Source of the DNA: Selenomonadaceae bacterium
GTDB lineage: Bacteria; Bacillota; Negativicutes; Selenomonadales; Selenomonadaceae
Direction of reading: 5' to 3'
Length of the DNA: 13,252 nucleotides
Assembly (NCBI GenBank): GCA_016280345.1
Contig: JAEEGN010000261.1
Span: forward strand, 1 to 13,252
A program made the position numbers and the translations under genes. The notes beneath the pieces are model-generated. The model was not told where the DNA came from. It saw only the letters and a list, made by a program, of their open reading frames with translations, and did not search any database. Position 1 is the first letter of the stretch. Every line of letters begins with the position of its first letter. Shown here piece after piece: positions 1-6,536 of the stretch.

Positions 1-491
1 ACGCGCCGCCCCAGCGGGCTCAAAATGCGCTCGATGATATTCATCAGATGGGCCTCGTCGTGGAACTGCACCTTCGTCATCTGGAGCTTGCCCATCTGCT
101 CCACGAAGATCTTCTTCGGCCCGTTGATCATGATTTCGGTGATGGTCTCGTCCTTCAGCAGCGGCTCGATTGGGCCGAGACCCAGCATCTCGTCGCAGAG
201 GTCGGCCACGATGCGGGTGCGTTCGCCCCGGGGCACGACAAAGGGATTCTCGTCAAGGACGCGCTGGCAGTAGGCCGAGATCAGTCCCTCGACCTCCTCC
301 CGGCTGTGCTCGCCGCCGGAAAGGATCTGCTGCTCCTCGGCGTTCATCTCGTCCACGATGCGGCGGTGGATCGCCAGCTTCAGTTCCTGATAGGCGTCCT
401 CCTTGACCTCGGACCGGCGGCCGGCAAATATGGGCTTCTGCTCAACGGTCTCCCCCTGCGGGCGGCCCAGTCGTTCTAAGAGTGACGGCAT
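1..491 (-). CDS. tadA: Tad pilus motor ATPase TadA/CpaF, N-terminal part (cut by window edge)
   Basis: This is the first 163 codons of the secretion ATPase that powers Flp pilus assembly at the cytoplasmic face of the inner membrane. Residues about 25-100 are the helical N-terminal region typical of CpaF. They are followed by LGLGPIEPLLKDETITEIMI (104-122) and then NGPKKIFVEQMGKL. This stretch, ending in ERILSPLGRR, is highly characteristic of CpaF/TadA ATPases. The Walker A and B motifs lie beyond the left edge, so activity cannot be judged. The ATG at 489-491 is preceded by a strong GGGAGGAAAGG ribosome site. The gene is the last visible member of the leftward tad operon and is separated from tadE by 228 bases holding a palindromic repeat. 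Family assignment is secure; completeness is unknown. Confidence 0.93.
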   Translation of the reverse strand, partial: MPSLLERLGRPQGETVEQKPIFAGRRSEVKEDAYQELKLAIHRRIVDEMNAEEQQILSGGEHSREEVEGLISAYCQRVLDENPFVVPRGERTRIVADLCDEMLGLGPIEPLLKDETITEIMINGPKKIFVEQMGKLQMTKVQFHDEAHLMNIIERILSPLGRR

Positions 492-540
492 ACCTTTCCT
501 CCCCCGCGCCCCGCGGCGCTTCTGTATCAAATCGGCCTGA

Positions 541-690
541 GGAATGTCACGAATAAAATACGCTTCTTGCCGGTTCAAAGTCTCCTGTGCTTCGTGGTCG
601 GGAATCAGACGCAGCGCTGCCGCGCCGTCGTCCCCTCCGCCTCGCACCGAAGCCTTTGCCCGGCGCAATCAGCGCCTTTTATTCTGTTCC
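541..690. repeat. Long imperfect palindrome, copy 1 (between tadE and tadA)
   Basis: This ~150 bp element reads almost the same on both strands. The left arm begins GGAATGTCACGAATAAAA, and the reverse complement of the right arm begins GGAACAGAATAAAAGGCGCT. Further matching blocks (TTGC, CGG, CAAAG, GTGC) continue inward to a central GCAGCGCTGC at 611-620, exactly at the midpoint. A diverged copy, roughly three quarters identical by eye, lies in the same orientation at 1462-1612, on the other side of flp-tadE. It has no coding capacity that resembles a protein. If transcribed it would fold into a long hairpin. It could be a MITE-like or REP-like element, or a structured RNA spacer; the family is not recognised. 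Confidence 0.85.
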
Positions 691-719
691 GGTTCCTTGC
701 GGCCTGTGGTTTGCGAAAA

Positions 720-1148
720 TCAGGTTGACGCAGCGCCTTCGTTGTTCATGTAATACTCGATCGTGTACTGACCCGGCAGGATAGCGCTGACAAGCCCCAC
801 GGCGGGGAAGGAATTGTTCAGCGTCGTCCGGATCGTCACTTTGATTGCCTTGATGGTGGCGCCGCCCCCCACGTTCTCCGTAACGGCCTGAATGTCATAG
901 TCGTTGGTGTTCCCGGGCCGCCACTGGTACAGGTCTGTCCAGAGCGTCGTATGGTTCCGGTAATAGGTCTTGACGGTATCGATATTCGTTCCGATGGCTG
1001 CCTCCCGGGCGCTGGCCCGGGCCACGTTGCTCAGCGTCATGTAATCGGCAAAGAGCAGGCCCGAGTAAATGACAGCGAACACAAAGAAAAGAATGAACGG
1101 CAATACTAAGGCGAACTCGACGATGGCCTGTCCTTGTTGCTTTTTCAT
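720..1148 (-). CDS. tadE: TadE-like pseudopilin
   Basis: This 142-residue minor pilin-like protein of the Tad system is membrane-inserted and expected to be cleaved by the prepilin peptidase. It has a short basic leader MKKQQG followed by QAIVEFALVLPFILFFVFAV, giving cleavage after G6 and glutamate at +5, as in Flp and TadE prepilins. One hydrophobic helix spans about 8-34. It is followed by the TadE-typical NVARASAREAA segment (about 41-51) and a ~90-residue external domain. The ATG at 1146-1148 has a strong GGGGGAGG site 8 nt upstream. It lies 92 bases downstream of flp, with a perfect hairpin in the gap. A TadF-like partner is not seen here and may lie outside the window. Confidence 0.92.
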   Translation of the reverse strand: MKKQQGQAIVEFALVLPFILFFVFAVIYSGLLFADYMTLSNVARASAREAAIGTNIDTVKTYYRNHTTLWTDLYQWRPGNTNDYDIQAVTENVGGGATIKAIKVTIRTTLNNSFPAVGLVSAILPGQYTIEYYMNNEGAAST

Positions 1149-1176
1149 TCGAATTGCCTCCCCCTGTTGCAGAAGC

Positions 1177-1199
1177 GGCCTCCTGGATGCCAGGAGGCC
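1177..1199 (-). other. Perfect 10-bp hairpin between flp and tadE
   Basis: GGCCTCCTGG and CCAGGAGGCC enclose a 3-base loop. On the transcribed minus strand the stem is followed by GCTTCTGC, with no U-run, so it is not a standard intrinsic terminator. It is better explained as an mRNA-stabilising or attenuating hairpin. It would allow more pilin than TadE to be made from one transcript, as is common downstream of major pilin genes. The role is inferred; the hairpin is seen directly. Confidence 0.6.
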
Positions 1200-1240
1200 C
1201 CTTCCGTCTCATCCGTAAAACCCTGCATACGATAAATCAC

Positions 1241-1432
1241 TTAGGACCCAGAAGTGCCAAGGGCGCTCTGCACTTTGGCAAAGGTGCTGGATATTGCGTT
1301 GCCGATTCCGGTATTGCCGGTAAGATAACCCGCGATAACAACGACGAACGCCAGAATCAGGGCATACTCCACCATGCCTTGTCCTTTCTCGCCCAGATAA
1401 CGGGCCTTCAGATACTCCAAATACGCCATCAT
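1241..1432 (-). CDS. flp: Flp-type major prepilin
   Basis: This small 63-residue type IVb prepilin is the expected structural subunit of the pilus. A leader of 17 residues ends in EKG, followed by QGMVEYALILAFVVVIAGYL. Processing after G17 puts the glutamate-tyrosine pair at +5/+6, the Flp signature. The mature protein is about 46 residues: one hydrophobic helix plus a short Gly/Ser/Thr-rich tail (GTSGS at the end). Two tandem ATGs occur. The first (1430-1432) has AAAGGAGGG 8 nt upstream and is preferred; the second would remove one residue. The gene sits after tadB and before tadE rather than at the head of the operon, with a palindromic repeat directly upstream. That repeat may supply a promoter of its own. 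Confidence 0.94.
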   Translation of the reverse strand: MMAYLEYLKARYLGEKGQGMVEYALILAFVVVIAGYLTGNTGIGNAISSTFAKVQSALGTSGS

Positions 1433-1461
1433 GGTTTTTCCCTCCTTTCCTTAGGATGTAG

Positions 1462-1612
1462 GGACTGTCACGAAATAAATTATACTTCTTGCTTGTTCAA
1501 AGGTCCCGGTGCTTCGTTGTCGGGATGCAGCGCAACGCTGCCACGCCTTCATCCCATCCGCCCCCGCACAGGAACCTTTGCCCGGCGCAATCAACACAAT
1601 TTATTTTGTTCC
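1462..1612. repeat. Long imperfect palindrome, copy 2 (between tadB and flp)
   Basis: This is the second copy of the element at 541-690, in the same orientation. The left arm starts GGACTGTCACGAAATAAATT; the reverse complement of the right arm starts GGAACAAAATAAATTGTG. The core is a hairpin GCAGCG-CAA-CGCTGC at 1527-1541, near the midpoint. Blocks shared with copy 1 include TGTCACG, TTCTTGC, GTTCAAAG, GTGCTTCGT, GTCGGGA and a 17-base CCTTTGCCCGGCGCAAT. Where the copies differ in the outer stem (AAAA against AATT), both arms differ together and pairing is kept. It lies upstream of the pilin gene inside the tad operon. Confidence 0.85.
1479..1484 (-). promoter_or_regulatory. Possible internal -10 box for flp
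   Basis: TATAAT on the minus strand lies within the outer arm of repeat copy 2. A start about 7 nt downstream (near 1472) would give a leader of about 40 nt for flp. The hexamer 17 nt upstream, GGGACC, is a poor -35 match, so the call is weak. The equivalent position in copy 1 reads TATTTT. Confidence 0.3.
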
Positions 1613-1639
1613 ATTTCCCTTTATGTCCGGCCCGAAGGC

Positions 1640-2605
1640 TCAAACATCGATATCGACAATGCGCTGGATGACGAGGAAACCGATGATTTCCAGAACGATG
1701 GCGCCGGCGATTGCCATGCGGCCGATGTCGCTATCCAACAGCGGTTTCAGATAACTGGGGTTGACGAAGTTCAGCAAGATCGCCACCGCGAAGGGCAGCG
1801 CCGCCAGAATCCAGCCCGAGGCGCGGCCCTGGGCCGTCAGCGCCATGACCTCGCGCCGCATGCGGATGCGATCGTTGATGGTGTCGCTGATGGTATCGAG
1901 AATCTGGGCCAGGTTGCCGCCCACCTGACGCTGGATCAGCACCGCCGTGACCACCAGCGAGAAGTCGGGGCTGTTTACCCGGGCGTCCATCTGCTCCATG
2001 GCCTCCTCCATGCGGGTGCCGAGGTTCATGTCCCGCATGACCTTGGCGAATTCCTCGCTGATCGGCGGCTCCATCTCGTGGGAGATGAGTTCCATCGCCT
2101 GCAGGAAACTGAAGCCCGCCCGCATAGCGTTGGCCACCATCGTCAGACAGTCGCCGAGCTGGTTCACGAATGCCTTGCGGCGGTTCGTGATGCGAATCTG
2201 GATGTAGCACCACTCGGCCAGCACCGTGGCCAGCGCCACCAGGAAGGCGGTGAAGGCGTTCAACGTCAGAAAGAACGTCACCAGGCCGGTAATCAGGGCG
2301 CCGATCAGGGCCATGATGATGAACTCGGAGCCCAGGATCGGCAGACCCGCCTGTTGCATCGTAAGGTCGAGGGCCTCGGCCTTGCGGATGGTCTGGAGCT
2401 TTTTCGCCGAACTCCGCACGAAGTCCATGAAGCGGTCGGCGAACTTCTTCTCCGGCGGCGGCGGCGCTTCCAGCCGTCCCTCGGCGCCGGCGTAGTACCG
2501 CATGCGCTGGGACAGGGCAGCCCGACTGCGCCGCGAATACTCCATGAAGAAGACGAACATGAAGAAGATCAGGACGCCGCAGAGAATGGCGGCAACGATA
2601 ACCAT
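1640..2605 (-). CDS. tadB: Tad pilus inner-membrane platform protein TadB
   Basis: This 321-residue polytopic membrane protein belongs to the T2SS/T4P GspF-like platform family and is expected to couple the TadA motor to pilin extrusion. Hydrophobic segments are at about 2-21, 90-138 (two spans) and 263-285, plus 296-315. A linker rich in proline and lysine lies near 45-60. The GspF-type cytoplasmic domain spans about 145-250 and includes LGDCLTMVANAMRAGFSFLQ and the VGGNLAQILDTISDTI motif. The ATG at 2603-2605 lies only 3 nt after the cpaE stop, with AGGTAGGG upstream, so the two are translationally close. The usual partner TadC is not in the window and may follow tadA to the left. Confidence 0.93.
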   Translation of the reverse strand: MVIVAAILCGVLIFFMFVFFMEYSRRSRAALSQRMRYYAGAEGRLEAPPPPEKKFADRFMDFVRSSAKKLQTIRKAEALDLTMQQAGLPILGSEFIIMALIGALITGLVTFFLTLNAFTAFLVALATVLAEWCYIQIRITNRRKAFVNQLGDCLTMVANAMRAGFSFLQAMELISHEMEPPISEEFAKVMRDMNLGTRMEEAMEQMDARVNSPDFSLVVTAVLIQRQVGGNLAQILDTISDTINDRIRMRREVMALTAQGRASGWILAALPFAVAILLNFVNPSYLKPLLDSDIGRMAIAGAIVLEIIGFLVIQRIVDIDV

Positions 2606-2608
2606 AAC

Positions 2609-3730
2609 TTACCCTACCTTACCGCGCCGTTGGCCAATGATGGCGTCCGCCAGCCGCGCGATGTTGATTGCCAGCGGATTGTTGGGATCGTTGTCCATCG
2701 CCATGCGCCCGTTGTTGGCGGCCGCCGAGACAAGCAGATATTCGTTGGGGATGACTGCGGCCACGGGATAGCCCAACACCAGTCCCAGCTTCTCCTGCAT
2801 ATCGGCGTTGCAGGGCTCCACCCGGGTGAAGATGGTCTTCACCCGCTGCTCGCAGTCCGGCCAGGCCCGGAACACGTCGAGAGCCCGCTGCATGTGCTGC
2901 AGCTCGAAGCCGCCGCTGACCATCGCCACCAGATACGTCGTATTGGCCAGCTCCGACGCCGCCACCGAGATCGGGTTGAAGCCCGCCGGCAGGTCGATGA
3001 GGATATAGCGGAACAGGCTCTGGGCCATGCGAACCATGTCGTTGAAAGGCTTGATGTCCACCAGTTCGGCATAGTCCGGCTTCTTCGTGCCGCAAAGCAC
3101 CCGCAGATTGTCGCTGACCGTCTGGAAGTAAGCGTTCAGCGTAATCGGCGACAGGAATTTCACGTCCCGCACCGCCTCGACGATGGTGCTCTGGGGCGCC
3201 AGGTTGAAGAACACCGCCATGTCGCCGAACTGCAGGTCGGCGTCGATGATGGCGACGGACTCGCCGCTCTTGCGCGCCAGCGACAGGGCGAGGTTGGCGA
3301 TCAGCGTCGTCTTGCCGCTCTTCCCTTTGGGGCTGAAGAAGGCCATGACGTCGGAAGAAACGGCCATGCCGCTCTTGCCGAAGGTGTCCACCGCCTCGCC
3401 GAGCTCCTCTGCCGTGAAGGGCTTGATCAGGTAGCCTTTGGCCCCGGCCCGCACCACATGGGACGAATCGTTGGCGTTCCAGTGGCTCGATATGCAGAGC
3501 AGGGCCGCCGCCGGGAAGCTCTGGGTAAAGGCCGGGATGAACTGGAGGTTCGCCCGGTCGTCAATGTCAAGGAGAATCAGGTTCGGCTTGAAAACGCCGC
3601 CCTGTCCCAGCGCGTCGCCGGGCTGCTGGTAGCGAGCCGCCAGTTCGAAGCCCGCGGCGCCCTTGATGACGCTCGAAAGGCGCTCCAGCATCAGACGGTT
3701 GTTCTCAATCAAGATGACCCGATAATCCAC
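2609..3730 (-). CDS. cpaE: CpaE/TadZ-like ATPase with N-terminal receiver-like domain
   Basis: This 373-residue pilus localisation ATPase has two parts. Residues 1-about 118 resemble a response-regulator receiver: LIENNRLML at the start, D55 in LILLDIDD, and K103 in GYLIKPF. The acidic pocket is altered (E9, N10), so phosphorylation is doubtful. Residues about 127-365 are a MinD/ParA ATPase with a deviant Walker A, SPKGKSGKTT (K135 signature lysine, K140), an IIDADLQFGD motif (161-170) and Walker B YILIDLP (242-248). The start is GTG at 3728-3730, with an AGG-type site 8 nt upstream; no better ATG is available. It lies 32 nt after its paralogue, which lacks the receiver domain. CpaE/TadZ proteins in other bacteria place the Tad machine at a cell pole. 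Confidence 0.92.
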   Translation of the reverse strand: MDYRVILIENNRLMLERLSSVIKGAAGFELAARYQQPGDALGQGGVFKPNLILLDIDDRANLQFIPAFTQSFPAAALLCISSHWNANDSSHVVRAGAKGYLIKPFTAEELGEAVDTFGKSGMAVSSDVMAFFSPKGKSGKTTLIANLALSLARKSGESVAIIDADLQFGDMAVFFNLAPQSTIVEAVRDVKFLSPITLNAYFQTVSDNLRVLCGTKKPDYAELVDIKPFNDMVRMAQSLFRYILIDLPAGFNPISVAASELANTTYLVAMVSGGFELQHMQRALDVFRAWPDCEQRVKTIFTRVEPCNADMQEKLGLVLGYPVAAVIPNEYLLVSAAANNGRMAMDNDPNNPLAINIARLADAIIGQRRGKVG

Positions 3731-3762
3731 TCTTCACACCTGCCCTATGGCCAATCTGCCTT

Positions 3763-4578
3763 TTAGTTGAAGATTTTCCTGAACCAGGAGGAAACGCCGT
3801 GCTGCGTCTCCGTCTGCTCGACCTCCTGGTTCGTATAGCGCCCGACGAGATGCCGCAACTCCTTGGCCAGCGAGGCCGACTGCGAGGAAAGCACCAACGG
3901 GACACCCATCTGGATCGACTGCTGGGCGGCTACGAAATCGTTGGGCAGGACGTGGTAGAAGGGCTCCCCCAGGAGCTGCTCCACGTCCTCGAGGTCAATA
4001 CGCGTCTTGGAATTGCTGCGGTTCAGCACCAGCCGGATCTTGTTGGAATCGTAGCCCATGCTGCGGATGGTGTCGCAGCCGCTCTTCATGTTCTTGATGG
4101 TGGGGATGAAATCCACGATGCCGAGGAAGGTGATGATGGTCCCCAGGTCGAGCAGCGACAGGTTCAGCTCGCTGAACGTCGAGGTGGTGTCCAGCACCAG
4201 GTAGTCGAACTTGTACTGGAGCTGCTTCACGATATGGGCAATCGTCAGCGGCGACATATTGTAAGCCTCGGCCAGCTCCAACGGCCCCGCCAGGACGGAA
4301 AAGTTCACGCCCTTGTAACTGTACTGCGTCAGGAAGGGCATCGGATCGAAGGCATCCGCGTCCCTCTGCACCGCCTTCTGGGCGTCGGCAACGGTCCTGG
4401 TGGGCGATAGCTTTAAGTAGTTGCTGACGTCGCCGAACTGCAGGTCGAGGTCGGCGAGGCAGACGTGATGGCCTTCGTGGGCCAGCTCCGCCGCCATGTT
4501 GATGCTGATCAGCGTCTTGCCCACCGCCGAAGCCGTGCTGAATACCGTTATGACGATGCCGCTGCGCGCTCCCTCCAT
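3763..4578 (-). CDS. tadZ: MinD-like TadZ/CpaE paralogue without receiver domain
   Basis: This 271-residue MinD/ParA-family ATPase begins directly with the nucleotide-binding fold and lacks a receiver domain. The P-loop reads STASAVGKT (14-22). The phosphate-binding GKT is kept, but the signature lysine of the MinD deviant Walker A is alanine (A16). The ADLDLQFGD segment (42-50) and the Walker B region YLVLDTT (126-132) are present and parallel those of the adjacent CpaE. The last residues, GVSSWFRKIFN, form a basic and aromatic tail that could be a short amphipathic membrane-binding helix, as in MinD (inference). The ATG at 4576-4578 has GGAGGAGG 9 nt upstream. It lies 29 nt after the secretin. 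The symbol is chosen by context; it could equally be called a second cpaE. Confidence 0.85.
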   Translation of the reverse strand: MEGARSGIVITVFSTASAVGKTLISINMAAELAHEGHHVCLADLDLQFGDVSNYLKLSPTRTVADAQKAVQRDADAFDPMPFLTQYSYKGVNFSVLAGPLELAEAYNMSPLTIAHIVKQLQYKFDYLVLDTTSTFSELNLSLLDLGTIITFLGIVDFIPTIKNMKSGCDTIRSMGYDSNKIRLVLNRSNSKTRIDLEDVEQLLGEPFYHVLPNDFVAAQQSIQMGVPLVLSSQSASLAKELRHLVGRYTNQEVEQTETQHGVSSWFRKIFN

Positions 4579-4607
4579 GCGGCGGTACCTCCTCCCGAAT
4601 CAATCTG

Positions 4608-6536
4608 TCATTCGCGGCCCATGTACTTCGGCAGGAAGGAATACTCCTTCTCCTCCACCGGCTTCGTCACGTCAATGGGCTGATTCTCCCGGCGCGGTGT
4701 TTCCTGCCGCGGCGACTCAACCACCTGGCGTTCCTCCGGCGTCATGGGCATATCGCGGCCGGATGACTGTTCCTCCCGGGCGGGCCGGGCCGCTTCCTCG
4801 GCAGCGCGGCGGCCGTCGCCTTCGTCCGCTGCCGGGCGCTGTGTCCGGGCGCTGTCTTCCCGCGGCTTCTCAGCCGACTCGCGCTTCTTCGCCTCGGCGG
4901 CGCGCTGCCGTTCCCTTTCGGCGGCGCGCTTCTCTCGCTCGGCCACGCTCTGGCCGGCGTATTGGGAAAGAATCGGCGACTTCAGCTCATAGTCCACGTC
5001 CATGTCTTTCAGAGCCTCTCGGGCCTCGCGCTCAGCGGCGGCCCGTTCCTCCTCTTCCTTCTTCTTCCGCTCCTCTTCCTGCTTCTCCTTCGTCGGTTTC
5101 GGCAGCGGCGCGTTGATATCGACGTTCTGGCGGTCGCTCTCATCCTGGCGGCCCTGCTCGTACCAATCCTTCATCCTGTCGGACATCCGGGCAGGATCAT
5201 CCGGGTTCACGATGCGCGGCGTAATGAGAATGACGAGCTCACGTTTGTCGTTTTGCGTGCTGGTATGCTTGAAGAACTCGCCGATGATGGGAATGCTGGA
5301 CAAGAGCGGTATCTTGGTGACGACCTTGCTGTCCTGGGAGTTCATCAAACCGCCGATGACCATCGTGCCCTCGTTGTTCATGTGGATGATGGAATGGGCG
5401 TTGCGGGTGGTCAGCGCCGGCATCTCGGTGGAATCCGACTTCACCATGTGGGCGTAGTCGAGGGTACTGGCCTCGGCGTGGACCTCGGCGGTAATCGTCT
5501 TGCCGCCCTCGTCCACTGTCGGCCGGATGTTGAGCCGGATACCGTAGTCCTTCCACTCGAAGGTAACGTCGCCGTTGCCGTTGCTCTTGGGCACCGGGAT
5601 GCTGCCGCCGATGTGGATCTTGGCCTTGGCGCCGCTCAGCGTCGAGATATTCGGCCGGGACAGGACTTTCGCCTTGCCCTTGCTGATCAGGAGATTCAGC
5701 GACGCGTTGATATGGGTGAAATGATCCCAGACCCAGAATCCGGTATCATGGTTCTTGAAATCCTCACCGGCATAGAATACGCCGGTATCGCCGAGGGTGA
5801 CCGCCGTGAATCCCTGCCCCTCGCCCAGCTCGGTGTACGTCATGGACGTCGCCGATTTGAACTGCAAGCCGACGTTGCTGTCGTCGTCCACCGCAAGCTC
5901 GATGATCTGGGCCTCCAGCCGGATCTGGACGGGATTCACGATTTCCAGGAGGTCGATGATGTTCTCATAGGTCCTCTGGGACGTATAATCGAAATTGTAC
6001 TCGAACTTCTTGTCGTCATCCTCCGCTTTCGTTTCCCGCACCATTTCATTGCCGCCGTTGTAGAGGCGGGCGATCTGGATGGCCTTGTCGTGCTCGTACT
6101 GGTTCTTTACCTTGCCTTGCAGCAGAATGCGGTACCTGCCCGTGCCCGCGGCGGCGTCCTCCGGCACCAGGCTGACCCGGACGCCGGGCAGACCGATGGC
6201 GCGCTGGATGGCTTCCGCCAGGCCGGTGTTATCGGCGCCGACGACGATACGGTACTCCCGCATCTCGCCGTTCTCATCCCAGACCAGCAGCGAAGTGGAG
6301 CCGGGCTTGTTGGCGACGACCAGGAACTCCATTCCCGAGGAAAGGAGCTGGACGTCGGCAATCTCCGGATTGGCGATGGCGATACGGGTAATCGCCACCT
6401 CGGAAGCCATGTATTCATAATCATTGGGAAGCAGATTGATGGTCTGAGCCGCGAAAGCCGCCGGAGCCGCCAGGAAAAGGCCGGCGGCGGCGCCAAGAGC
6501 GGCGCGGCCAAGCAAATGATTCGTCTTCACGCTCAT
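4608..6536 (-). CDS. rcpA: Tad pilus outer-membrane secretin RcpA/CpaC
   Basis: This 642-residue secretin is expected to form the outer-membrane channel for the Flp pilus. A signal peptide covers about 1-29, with likely cleavage after AAFA. Residues 31-100 match the pilus-associated N-terminal domain (IANPEIADVQLL, GSTSLLVWDENG). A BON-like region follows (about 105-160), then the secretin domain (about 200-442) with RLEAQIIEL, VLSRPNISTLSGAKAKIHIG, GTMVIGGL and the signature IPLLSSIPIIGEFF (409-422). From about 445 to 642 there is a long tail rich in Glu, Lys, Arg and Ala, predicted coiled coil or disordered, ending EYSFLPKYMGRE. The start overlaps the rcpC stop in an ATGA arrangement. A secretin implies an outer membrane, which is rare in Firmicutes outside diderm lineages. 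Confidence 0.94.
   Translation of the reverse strand: MSVKTNHLLGRAALGAAAGLFLAAPAAFAAQTINLLPNDYEYMASEVAITRIAIANPEIADVQLLSSGMEFLVVANKPGSTSLLVWDENGEMREYRIVVGADNTGLAEAIQRAIGLPGVRVSLVPEDAAAGTGRYRILLQGKVKNQYEHDKAIQIARLYNGGNEMVRETKAEDDDKKFEYNFDYTSQRTYENIIDLLEIVNPVQIRLEAQIIELAVDDDSNVGLQFKSATSMTYTELGEGQGFTAVTLGDTGVFYAGEDFKNHDTGFWVWDHFTHINASLNLLISKGKAKVLSRPNISTLSGAKAKIHIGGSIPVPKSNGNGDVTFEWKDYGIRLNIRPTVDEGGKTITAEVHAEASTLDYAHMVKSDSTEMPALTTRNAHSIIHMNNEGTMVIGGLMNSQDSKVVTKIPLLSSIPIIGEFFKHTSTQNDKRELVILITPRIVNPDDPARMSDRMKDWYEQGRQDESDRQNVDINAPLPKPTKEKQEEERKKKEEEERAAAEREAREALKDMDVDYELKSPILSQYAGQSVAEREKRAAERERQRAAEAKKRESAEKPREDSARTQRPAADEGDGRRAAEEAARPAREEQSSGRDMPMTPEERQVVESPRQETPRRENQPIDVTKPVEEKEYSFLPKYMGRE

Noticed and set aside
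1154..3766. A very long plus-strand open frame (870 codons) antisense to tadB, cpaE and the pilin region.
   Set aside because: Its product is rich in His, Arg, Gln and Asp with no recognisable domain, and it runs opposite well-identified Tad genes. High GC leaves antisense frames open by chance.
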